This document shows, one piece after another, positions 5,126-11,290 of a stretch of 18,200 bases of DNA. The notes beneath the pieces are model-generated. The model did not search any database. It had not been told where the DNA came from and saw nothing but the letters and a program-made list of their open reading frames with translations. The position numbers and the translations under genes are program-made. Position 1 is the stretch's first letter. Every line of letters starts with the position of its first letter. Location: the NCBI GenBank assembly GCA_045650705.1, contig JAZRRK010000047.1, positions 1 through 18,200 of the forward strand, written 5' to 3'. The DNA is from UMGS1781 sp045650705. GTDB lineage: Bacteria > Bacillota > Clostridia > TANB77 > CAG-508.

Positions 5126-5671
5126 TTAGAACAATCTTAAAAGATCCAAAAGCTTGAACAATATGAAATCCCTTCCATTGTTCCAAAATTCAATGCAAAA
5201 GTCCTGTACTTCATCATCATAAAGATTCAGCTTGGGATGCAAGAAACATTCAGGCATTTCTGCCATTTCTGCAAAAAGTCTGTCATAATGTTTATCATAC
5301 CACGACTTGAACTCTTTAATTCGTTCATCACAGAAGCTGTGCTCCTTAATGTTAACGGATACTTCCCAACACATCTCGTCATCATAGTTATCATATGAGA
5401 AAAAGATGATGGTGAAATAATTGTTATCTATCACATATTTAGGATGTCTTGAGCTGTAATCTTTCAGCACAAGCGGAAACGGAATAGAGGTCTTAAATTG
5501 ATTTTGTTCGCGGCCTTTGTAAAACATTGGATAAACGACATATTGCAAAAAGTCTTGTTCCTCTTTTGATACATACTTGTGATGTTCCTGAGGCCCTGCG
5601 AATTTTTGCGCTGCAACCCAATCGTAGTACTCTATGATGTTCAATGGACTGTCTTTTTTCTGTTTAGACAT
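5126..5671 (-). CDS. Hypothetical acidic protein (181 aa)
   Basis: AAGGAGG (complement of 5680-5686) precedes the ATG by about 8 nt. The protein looks cytoplasmic: no signal peptide or membrane helix. It is rich in aromatic and acidic residues, with blocks such as YFTIIFFSYDNYDDEMCWEVSVN (about residues 85-107) suggesting beta strands, and a C-terminal helix DFILFKLLDLLRLF. No known motif is recognised. It is a single-gene unit with a conserved-spacer promoter (5756-5784), a GGAGG-type leader hairpin (5694-5716), a strong terminator and a downstream REP-like motif. The expression signals resemble those of the 6590-6895 gene and suggest shared regulation; the role is unknown. Confidence 0.75.
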   Translation of the reverse strand: MSKQKKDSPLNIIEYYDWVAAQKFAGPQEHHKYVSKEEQDFLQYVVYPMFYKGREQNQFKTSIPFPLVLKDYSSRHPKYVIDNNYFTIIFFSYDNYDDEMCWEVSVNIKEHSFCDERIKEFKSWYDKHYDRLFAEMAEMPECFLHPKLNLYDDEVQDFCIEFWNNGRDFILFKLLDLLRLF

Positions 5672-5693
5672 AGTTGATACCTCCTTGAATTTT

Positions 5694-5716
5694 CTTGGAG
5701 GCTAGAAACCTCCAAG
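5694..5716 (-). promoter_or_regulatory. Leader hairpin of GGAGG-loop-CCTCC type (copy 2)
   Basis: Read on the minus strand CTTGGAGG-TTTCTAG-CCTCCAAG, 8-bp stem, 7 bases before the AAGGAGG ribosome site of the 5126-5671 gene. Stem sequence outside GGAGG/CCTCC differs from the other copies while pairing is kept. Confidence 0.6.
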
Positions 5717-5755
5717 TTGTGTAACTTATTGGTTTCTAAACAATACGACATGTAT

Positions 5756-5784
5756 ATTTTACCATAATTTACATAAAACGTCAA
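5756..5784 (-). promoter_or_regulatory. Promoter of the 5126-5671 gene, conserved-spacer type
   Basis: On the minus strand TTGACG (5779-5784), spacer TTTTATGTAAATTATGG (17 nt), TAAAAT (5756-5761). It differs from the radical SAM operon promoter at only two spacer bases. Confidence 0.7.
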
Positions 5785-5835
5785 GAATATGCTACTTCTG
5801 AGATAACTCTCGAAGTATAACTAAAATAGTATTAG

Positions 5836-6455
5836 TTATTTTAAATATTTAACATCAGCATCATTCAAAATTTGCATTTGAGATATAGCAATTTTGTTTA
5901 ATTTTCAAGTCTTTCAGATTGTTTTAAGCCTTCTTTTATAAATACAGAATTTAAATTTTCTAAATTAGCTAAACATATTAATTCATTCATAGTAGCATAA
6001 TCTCTTATGTTTCCATCTAAATCAGGATTATTGATACGCCATTCTTTTGCAGTCATACCAAATAGTGCCATATTTAAAACATCAGCTTCTTCATCATAAA
6101 CAAAATTTATTTGATTTTTGCTTAATTCTTTAGGAATTAAATTGTTTTTTATTGCATCAGTATGTATTCTATAATTTATTTTTGAAAGTTCTCGTTTTGC
6201 ATTCCATCCTATTTGTTTTTGTTCTTCTGCTTTTATTCTTTCAAATTCTTTTATCAATAATAATTTAAATTTTGGACTAATCCACATTCCAAATTCAAAA
6301 GCAATATCTTTATGAGCATAAGTTCCACCATATCTTCCAGCCTTTGAAATTATTCCAATTGCATTTGTTTTTTCAGTCCATTCTTTTACACTAAGTTTAT
6401 AACTATTTAAACCTGCTTGACTTTTAATTATGGCGAATTTGCCATATTTTACTAT
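5836..6455 (-). pseudogene. KilA-N-type phage gene, 5'-truncated and frameshifted
   Basis: The longest intact frame from an ATG is 5898-6287, but the same frame continues upstream without a start codon to a stop at 6456-6458. The extra residues contain recognisable KilA-N domain sequence (KYGKFAII, NSYKLSVKEW, GRYGGTYAHKDIAFEFGMW). The residues after the domain (KELSKNQINFVYDEEADVLN, AKEWR) also fit the usual C-terminal part of such antirepressor-like proteins. The first roughly 60-70 residues of the family appear missing. Near 5905 a frameshift ends the frame early; the true C-terminus (KLNKIAISQMQIL and a few more codons) continues in another frame to 5836. With no start and a frameshift it is a dead phage or mobile-element remnant. 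No promoter is visible. Confidence 0.75.
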
Positions 6456-6468
6456 TTATTTTAATCAA

Positions 6469-6495
6469 TGTCAAAATGCCCCGGCCCTTTTGACA
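6469..6495. repeat. REP-like core motif (copy D)
   Basis: TGTCAAA (6469-6475) and TTTGACA (6489-6495) are inverted around GCCCCGGCCC. It starts 11 bases upstream of the broken end of the KilA-N pseudogene, and lies beyond the terminator of the 6590-6895 gene. Confidence 0.6.
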
Positions 6496-6554
6496 TTCAC
6501 AATATTGTTTCTCTTAGCTGTTAAAAAGAACAATCCTCTTTGACATAAAAGAAA

Positions 6555-6582
6555 CACCGTGCCATCAAATGATGACACGGTG
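6555..6582 (-). terminator. Terminator of the 6590-6895 gene
   Basis: CACCGTG / CACGGTG arms with an inner CATCA-AA-TGATG stem; on the minus strand TTTCTTTTATG follows. It begins 7 bases past the stop codon. Confidence 0.75.
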
Positions 6583-6589
6583 AAGATTT

Positions 6590-6895
6590 TTACCAATAAA
6601 TTTCGAAATATGGACCTATTGCACCCGGTAAAGGATGAACCTCTACTCTATATCCCTTACCTTTTAAATCCCTAACAAGTTCCCCAGAAATATAAGAATT
6701 ATAAATTCTTACGTACCGATTTCCTTTTAAAGATTCGGATTTAATTTCTTCAAGTATTTCTTCTGCAGTTGCCTGCTTCCATTTTTGTTTTGATACTTCC
6801 AAGATATCTCTTGCATTTGGAAATTTAGAGATATTTTCATTCTTTTCAACATTCTCAATTTCTTGGATTTTCTTCTTTTTTAATGATTTGAACAT
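6590..6895 (-). CDS. Hypothetical small protein (101 aa)
   Basis: An AAGGAGG lies 9 nt before the ATG. The first ten residues are strongly basic (MFKSLKKKKI). A helical Glu/Lys-rich middle follows, then a C-terminal part of alternating strands (NRYVRIYNSYISGELVRDLKGKGYRVEVHPLPGAIGPYFEIYW). The pattern 'helix, then long strand, then IxW end' is one I associate with small phage-type hypothetical proteins, but I cannot name the family. The gene has its own promoter with the conserved spacer, a GGAGG-type leader hairpin and a terminator. The phage remnant next to it makes a mobile origin possible. Confidence 0.7.
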   Translation of the reverse strand: MFKSLKKKKIQEIENVEKNENISKFPNARDILEVSKQKWKQATAEEILEEIKSESLKGNRYVRIYNSYISGELVRDLKGKGYRVEVHPLPGAIGPYFEIYW

Positions 6896-6919
6896 AATAA
6901 TGTCCTCCTTATATTTATT

Positions 6920-6937
6920 CGGAGGCTTGCACCTCCG
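6920..6937 (-). promoter_or_regulatory. Leader hairpin of GGAGG-loop-CCTCC type (copy 3)
   Basis: On the minus strand CGGAGG-TGCAAG-CCTCCG, then AATAAATATAAGGAGG. The hairpin and the following bases are nearly identical to the leader of the 2044-2196 gene on the opposite strand. Confidence 0.6.
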
Positions 6938-6980
6938 TTGTTAACATTACGAAAGTGCAACAAAAAAATGTTACCGTATA

Positions 6981-7009
6981 AATACACTATATTTTACATA
7001 AAAAGTCAT
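6981..7009 (-). promoter_or_regulatory. Promoter of the 6590-6895 gene, degenerate conserved-spacer type
   Basis: On the minus strand ATGACT (7004-7009), spacer TTTTATGTAAAATATAG (17 nt), TGTATT (6981-6986). The hexamers are weak, yet the spacer is kept, which argues that the spacer is itself a functional site. The remaining bases of 6896-7207 hold the leaders of the two divergent units. Confidence 0.5.
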
Positions 7010-7089
7010 TTTTTTCTTTATGTTTTTTTATTAAAAGCTTAACTAATCTTGCTAAAATATAAGCTTTATTTAAAAATCCCACGTTTCTT

Positions 7090-7118
7090 TTGACAACCTC
7101 TAAAAAACATGCTAAAAT
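7090..7118 (+). promoter_or_regulatory. Promoter of the 7208-8180 operon
   Basis: TTGACA (7090-7095), 17 nt, TAAAAT (7113-7118). It leads into a conserved leader. Confidence 0.7.
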
Positions 7119-7200
7119 ATTTATGTTAATTTCTTTTTAATCCTGTTTTACAGGTTGATATATAGACATTTATTATAAAATAATTATTTTAAGGAGGAAA
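7119..7200 (+). repeat. Conserved leader (copy 1)
   Basis: The sequence from ATGTTAAT (7123-7130) through AATCCTGTTTTACAGGTT and AGACATTT to AAGGAGGAAAA matches 10682-10757 at most positions. Conserved features are a small CCTG-loop-CAGG hairpin and the block TTATAAAATAA before the ribosome site. Confidence 0.65.
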
Positions 7201-7207
7201 ATTACTT

Positions 7208-7411
7208 ATGGCAAAGATTAAATATTTTAAACCGAGTGGTCAAGTACCTAAAGGAAGAAAAATAAAATCTATCGTCGGAGAAAATTTCAAAAATAATTAT
7301 AAGAAAAGGTTGCAAAAGCACAGTGAAATAGCTCACCAAAACCATAAAGCTCGTATTAAAGCTAAGGAAGTTATTTTGTTGGAAAATGCAAAACAAGAAG
7401 ACGATTCATAA
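7208..7411 (+). CDS. Small basic protein (67 aa)
   Basis: AAGGAGG lies 10 nt before the ATG. The protein is very rich in Lys and Arg until an acidic end (NAKQEDDS), with no membrane segment. Such a composition fits a nucleic-acid-binding or ribosome-associated role, but no family is recognised. It is the first gene of a three-gene operon; the next start is 37 bp downstream. Confidence 0.7.
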   Translation: MAKIKYFKPSGQVPKGRKIKSIVGENFKNNYKKRLQKHSEIAHQNHKARIKAKEVILLENAKQEDDS

Positions 7412-7447
7412 GGATACTCAAAACAAAATTGTTAAGGAGGAAAACAA

Positions 7448-7801
7448 ATGAAAAATGAAATTACATTCGCAGAACACAAAGGTTTGTATCAACCAACTAA
7501 ACAAACATCTGAAGTCATTGAAAAGCAAAAGGAAATGCTTGATATGAAACCTAGAAAGACTTTTCAAAGAAAGCGAAGAGAAGTTATCAAGACTTTGATT
7601 GAACTGTCTCCTAACGTACAAGAGGCTGACAAGGTAATCAATGAAAATTACAACTTCAAAAGCATCGGCGAAAAAATAGCATTCCTCAAAGGAATGTTTG
7701 ATGTAAGACTCGTCAGCAAACATGATGCTGAAGGAGTTCCTGAAGAAAAGTCTGCTGAAATGGACTACTGGGCTATGCTAAACGCAATCATTATTACTTA
7801 A
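7448..7801 (+). CDS. Hypothetical protein (117 aa), middle gene of receiver operon
   Basis: AAGGAGG precedes the ATG by 7-8 nt. The first half is basic and probably helical (KQKEMLDMKPRKTFQRKRREVIKTL). The second contains FKSIGEKIAFLKGMFDVRLV and an acidic end (PEEKSAEMDYWAMLNAIIIT). No signal peptide or membrane helix is seen. It lies 37 bp after the small basic gene and 14 bp before the response-regulator gene, so co-transcription is likely. It might be a partner of the receiver protein; that is inferred only from context. Confidence 0.7.
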   Translation: MKNEITFAEHKGLYQPTKQTSEVIEKQKEMLDMKPRKTFQRKRREVIKTLIELSPNVQEADKVINENYNFKSIGEKIAFLKGMFDVRLVSKHDAEGVPEEKSAEMDYWAMLNAIIIT

Positions 7802-7814
7802 AGGAGATTACATT

Positions 7815-8180
7815 ATGAAAAAAGTTGTAGTTGTCGATGACAACAAAATGTTTCTCGAAATCTTAAAGGATTTTGTTGAAGGCACAAATAAAGACTTTAA
7901 GTGTATGGCATTTTCAAATCCAGAGGATGCATTGCGGTATGTGTTAGATGAAAAAGATGTACATGCTGTGGTTTCTGATTACGAAATGCCACAAATGAGT
8001 GGTTTAACATTAGCCAAGAAAATCATTGAAGTACTTCCTGCAACGAAGGTAATTGTTATTAGCGGACACGATTCTAATTATTTAAGAAAACTTGCTTTAA
8101 AAGCTGGAATTGGTGAAAACAAAATTCGGCTCTTATGCAAATCTGAAATAATTAATTTATGCGTGTTAATAAACAGTTAA
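7815..8180 (+). CDS. Stand-alone response-regulator receiver protein (121 aa)
   Basis: A CheY/Spo0F-like single receiver domain. D8-D9 form the acidic pocket, D55 in VVSDYEMP is the phosphoacceptor, and S83 in VISGHD takes the Thr/Ser position. K109 in CKS is the expected conserved Lys. The length equals one receiver domain; no output domain follows. An AAAGGAG lies before the ATG and the gene ends the three-gene operon. No histidine kinase lies in the window, so phosphate must come from a distant kinase. The protein may act by binding a partner, possibly one of the two unknown proteins encoded upstream. Confidence 0.85.
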   Translation: MKKVVVVDDNKMFLEILKDFVEGTNKDFKCMAFSNPEDALRYVLDEKDVHAVVSDYEMPQMSGLTLAKKIIEVLPATKVIVISGHDSNYLRKLALKAGIGENKIRLLCKSEIINLCVLINS

Positions 8181-8189
8181 TTGTCGAAT

Positions 8190-8221
8190 AGAAGATATAT
8201 ACACATTTGTATATATCTTCT
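8190..8221 (+). terminator. Terminator of the 7208-8180 operon
   Basis: Fourteen-base perfect arms (8190-8203 and 8208-8221) around CATT, followed by GTTTTATTTT. Confidence 0.8.
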
Positions 8222-8298
8222 GTTTTATTTTAAATAAAAATACACCTCCAATTGTTAAATTATTTTTGTCTAACATTTTTGGGGCACTTCATAAACAA

Positions 8299-8323
8299 TG
8301 TCCATATGCCCACCTATGTCCAT
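8299..8323. repeat. REP-like core motif (copy E, divergent)
   Basis: Two TGTCCAT words (8299-8305 and 8317-8323) flank ATGCCCACCTA. The arms are direct rather than inverted, but position and C-rich core match copies A-D. Confidence 0.4.
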
Positions 8324-8347
8324 TTTAAATGAACCAGCAAACTTCAG

Positions 8348-8392
8348 ATGAGAAAAGAGTGAACATCAAATAGATGTCCACTCTTTTCTCAT
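8348..8392 (-). terminator. Hairpin at the end of the zinc-finger gene
   Basis: Twenty-base arms (8348-8367 and 8373-8392) with one G-U pair around AAATA. The stem includes the stop codon of the 8389-9495 gene. There is no U-run on the minus side, so it may protect the 3' end instead of ending transcription. Confidence 0.6.
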
Positions 8393-9495
8393 TTTACTAG
8401 TTCGCCAAATCCTAATAAGGATACTTTAAGTTTAACTGTTTGCCCAATTTCTAAATTAGTCCAATCTTCATAAGAAAGTTTAATTTTCTTTACTTTATCT
8501 TTTTTGTTTATACCAACTATATAATAGTTCTCGATTTTTTCTGAAATTCTTTCGTCATCAAATAAGATTTCTTCTGCCCAGTAGGGTTCTTTATCTTTCC
8601 CCTTTGACTCTATTGTACGTTCGTAAATCCATTTATCAATTTCATAATAATATTTAGTTTGATAAACTGGCTGTTGCACATAAACTGGTTCTTTATAATA
8701 TTCTGTTTCATAGTATACTTCATAAATTGGTCTTTTAGAAATGATTTCCTCAAAATATCCATTTCCTAAATCTTTATACCCTGAAACATATTCTTCATAA
8801 CCAGCTATCCGCTGTTTCTCTACTTGTTTTGTTCTTGTCTCATAATGGTCTATAACTGAAATATAGTGTGATATTTCCTCTTTAGAATAAAGTAATCTTG
8901 CTTCTGTCGGAAGGGTCCATGAGCTTTCTTGAATTGTCTGGTATCTTTCAATTCTAATGAAGCGTTCCCACTCAAAACCTGTAATTGTAATTTGTTCGTT
9001 CTTTGGAATTAAAAGAAGAACTAACCCAGTAAATAATGCAAGCACCATAAAAATGCTAATCACAATCTTCCAAGGTTTCTTTTTGCTTCTTGCACTCCTA
9101 GGTTTCAAAATTGTGCTCATGAATTTATTATCATATGAGTTATCACTAGAATCATCTGAAGCATATTCTTCTGTTTGTGAACGGTGTTCCTCCTCTTGCT
9201 TTTTCTTGTGTGAAAAGTAATCAAGATTTTCACTCGTTCTCGATGAACCACATGATTCACATACAGAATTAGAATCTGAGTTTAAACTGTTGCAATAAGG
9301 ACATATCCAATCAGGATTCCGATTTATCCTTGTAGAATTTTCCTCAGATACATAATTAATTTGAGATGGTAAATAGAATTTTGTGTTTTCGTCTCTAGCT
9401 CTTCCACAGTTTTGGCACTCTCTTAGAGAGCCTTTGATTTGTTTTGTGTCACAATATGGGCAATCCCATAATCCTTCAACTAATCTTGCCATCAT
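8389..9495 (-). CDS. Membrane protein with two N-terminal zinc fingers (368 aa)
   Basis: Two RanBP2-like zinc ribbons open the protein: C12-C15/C27-C30 (WDCPYCDTKQ...CQNCGRAR) and C65-C68/C79-C82 (WICPYCNSLN...CESCGSSR). A Ser/Asp-rich linker and a basic stretch (KPRSARSKKK) follow, then one membrane helix (142-164). The remaining 200 residues should lie outside the cell. They include a Tyr-rich stretch of repeated PVY/PIY and YYE motifs (about 255-285) and a C-terminal beta-rich part ending LGFGELVK. The start is one of two adjacent ATGs after AAAGGAAATGC. I know no experimentally defined function for this layout; cytoplasmic sensing linked to a surface domain is a possible reading. It has its own conserved-spacer promoter. 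Confidence 0.8.
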   Translation of the reverse strand: MMARLVEGLWDCPYCDTKQIKGSLRECQNCGRARDENTKFYLPSQINYVSEENSTRINRNPDWICPYCNSLNSDSNSVCESCGSSRTSENLDYFSHKKKQEEEHRSQTEEYASDDSSDNSYDNKFMSTILKPRSARSKKKPWKIVISIFMVLALFTGLVLLLIPKNEQITITGFEWERFIRIERYQTIQESSWTLPTEARLLYSKEEISHYISVIDHYETRTKQVEKQRIAGYEEYVSGYKDLGNGYFEEIISKRPIYEVYYETEYYKEPVYVQQPVYQTKYYYEIDKWIYERTIESKGKDKEPYWAEEILFDDERISEKIENYYIVGINKKDKVKKIKLSYEDWTNLEIGQTVKLKVSLLGFGELVK

Positions 9496-9566
9496 GCATT
9501 TCCTTTCTAAGTATTTTGATTAATTAAATTTTATTCTTATTTGGCTTGATAAGAATTATCTAAAAC

Positions 9567-9595
9567 ATTATAGCATAATTTACATAAAAAAACAA
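9567..9595 (-). promoter_or_regulatory. Promoter of the zinc-finger gene, conserved-spacer type
   Basis: On the minus strand TTGTTT (9590-9595), spacer TTTTATGTAAATTATGC (17 nt), TATAAT (9567-9572). Confidence 0.7.
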
Positions 9596-9657
9596 TTTGT
9601 AATTTCCTATTTTTCAAACTATGAATATTCCTAAACAATTTTCCAATAATAACTAGT

Positions 9658-10611
9658 ATGAAGAAATTATTTTTAATTAAAAATCCTGAACTATTTCAAG
9701 GAGAAAAATGTATAAATTCAAGTAAGAATTATTTTGAAGGTTGGTATTTTAAAAATACTTATGATAAAAATGGAATTTCTTTTATTCCTGGAATAAATAT
9801 AAATGGACATAAAAAAAAGGCATTTATACAAGTTATTACAAATGGCTCTTCATATTTTGTGAATTATAATATTGATGATTTTGAATTTAGTTCTGCACCT
9901 TTTTATATCAAAATCGGCAATAACTTTTTTTCTAAAAATAGAATCCATATTGATATTAATGACGACACTCAAAATCTCATAGTTTCTGGAGATATTCAAT
10001 ATTCTGATGGCCAAAATATTCGTACTAATTTTTTTAATCCTAATATAATGGGACCATTTTCATATATTCCATTTATGGAATGTAACCATGCTATACTTAA
10101 TATGAAAACTACAGCAGATGGCTTAATAAATATTAACAATAGAAATATGAAGTTTGATGGTGGTACTGGCTATATAGAGAAAGACTGGGGATGTTCTTTT
10201 CCAAAATCTTATATCTGGTGTCAAGGTAATAATTTTCAAAGCTCAAATGCTTCCTTTATGCTTTCAATTGCAGATATTCCTTTTAAAGCATTTCATTTTA
10301 AAGGTATTATTTGTGCTTTATTAATAAATAATAATGAATTTAAGTTTACTACGTATAATAATGCTAAATTAATAAAATATGATGTAGATAATAATCTTCT
10401 AAATATAGTTTTAAAAAAAGGTCGTTATTCTTTAAGTATATGCTCAAAATATGATGAAGGGCTTAAGCTCTTTGCTCCTGTTAAAGGTAAAATGAAAAAA
10501 GATATTTTAGAAAGTATTTCTACCTCAATTACAATTACTCTAAAAAAGGATAATGCTATTATCTTTTCTGATACCAGTACAAATTGTGGATTAGAAATTG
10601 TTGATGAATAG
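9658..10611 (+). CDS. Tocopherol-cyclase-like protein (317 aa)
   Basis: The N-terminus has SSKNYFEGWYFK (about 21-32) and the middle has GGTGYIEKDWGCSFPKSYIWCQGNN (168-192). Both are hallmark stretches of the tocopherol cyclase family, a lipocalin-like beta-barrel fold. The length fits bacterial members, which are not shown to make tocopherol in Firmicutes; the true substrate is unknown. No ribosome binding site precedes the ATG at 9658, and no better start exists in frame. A weak promoter (TTGTAA-17-TATGAA, 9597-9625) would give a leader of only about 25 nt. Base composition is very AT-rich. It lies divergent to the zinc-finger gene and is followed by a separate promoter, so it appears to be a single-gene unit. 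Confidence 0.75.
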   Translation: MKKLFLIKNPELFQGEKCINSSKNYFEGWYFKNTYDKNGISFIPGININGHKKKAFIQVITNGSSYFVNYNIDDFEFSSAPFYIKIGNNFFSKNRIHIDINDDTQNLIVSGDIQYSDGQNIRTNFFNPNIMGPFSYIPFMECNHAILNMKTTADGLININNRNMKFDGGTGYIEKDWGCSFPKSYIWCQGNNFQSSNASFMLSIADIPFKAFHFKGIICALLINNNEFKFTTYNNAKLIKYDVDNNLLNIVLKKGRYSLSICSKYDEGLKLFAPVKGKMKKDILESISTSITITLKKDNAIIFSDTSTNCGLEIVDE

Positions 10612-10648
10612 TTTTTGTTAGTTCTAAAAGAATAAAAATCTCTGAAAT

Positions 10649-10677
10649 TTGCAATTATTAACAAAAAATGGTACAAT
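10649..10677 (+). promoter_or_regulatory. Promoter of the 10763-11254 gene
   Basis: TTGCAA (10649-10654), 17 nt, TACAAT (10672-10677), followed by the second copy of the conserved leader. Confidence 0.65.
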
Positions 10678-10757
10678 AATTATGTTAATATTTTTTAATC
10701 CTGTTTTCAGGTTTATATAGAGACATTTTTTATAAAATAAATTTTTTCAGGAGGAAA
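10678..10757 (+). repeat. Conserved leader (copy 2)
   Basis: It shares ATGTTAAT, AATCCTGTTTTCAGGTT, AGACATTT, TTATAAAATAA and AGGAGGAAAA with the leader at 7119-7200, with few small differences. The genes that follow are unrelated in sequence. Confidence 0.65.
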
Positions 10758-10762
10758 AAACA

Positions 10763-11254
10763 ATGAAATTATTTCACACAGAAAGAGGGAAAGAAGTCGT
10801 ATATGTGCAGCTTCATGATATTATGTACTTATTTCATGAAACAGATATACCACTGCCTGCATCAATTTTCACAGAAATCTTTGTTGACAAACCATTTGTC
10901 GTTTGTGACTCTAACCGGTTTGACTTTTTAAGATTTAAGAATGAAAAAGAAGTCCAATTTTTTAAAGAACTGGACTTTATCATTGATTTTGATCAGTACA
11001 AAAATCTTACAGATAAAGAATTCGACCAAAAAGCAATCGAAATTGCAACTAAAGCAAATGAAATTGCTGAAAAATGGAATTCTATGTCTAAAGAAGAACG
11101 AGGAGAAAACCAAGCTCTTTATGATGATCATCGTAATCTTGAGTATATGTTAAATTTCATTACTGAAGTTTATGCTGTAATTCATCGAAAAAGGGCAATG
11201 TGTTTTCCTAAGTTCGTAAAAGTACCGTATGTAAAAACAAAAAAAGTGAAATAA
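10763..11254 (+). CDS. Hypothetical protein (163 aa)
   Basis: AGGAGG lies 7-8 nt before the ATG. The product appears soluble. A first half of mixed strands and helices (VVYVQLHDIMYLFHETDIPLPASIF) is followed by a long charged helical part (DQKAIEIATKANEIAEKWNSMSKEERGENQALY) and a basic end. No family is recognised. The shared leader suggests it is regulated together with the receiver-protein operon at 7208. It ends at a bidirectional terminator that separates the accessory region from the housekeeping genes. Confidence 0.7.
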   Translation: MKLFHTERGKEVVYVQLHDIMYLFHETDIPLPASIFTEIFVDKPFVVCDSNRFDFLRFKNEKEVQFFKELDFIIDFDQYKNLTDKEFDQKAIEIATKANEIAEKWNSMSKEERGENQALYDDHRNLEYMLNFITEVYAVIHRKRAMCFPKFVKVPYVKTKKVK

Positions 11255-11258
11255 CCCG

Positions 11259-11288
11259 AAAAAGCTCTGCTTCATTGCAGAGCTTTTT
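11259..11288. terminator. Bidirectional terminator between convergent genes
   Basis: AAAAAGCTCTGC / GCAGAGCTTTTT pair exactly around TTCATT, giving U-runs on both strands. It serves the 10763-11254 gene and the minus-strand methyltransferase ending at 11291. Confidence 0.85.
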
Positions 11289-11290
11289 CT

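Noticed and set aside
7202..7723. Minus-strand frames opposite the receiver operon
   Set aside because: No ribosome binding sites; the plus-strand genes have strong ones and regular spacing.
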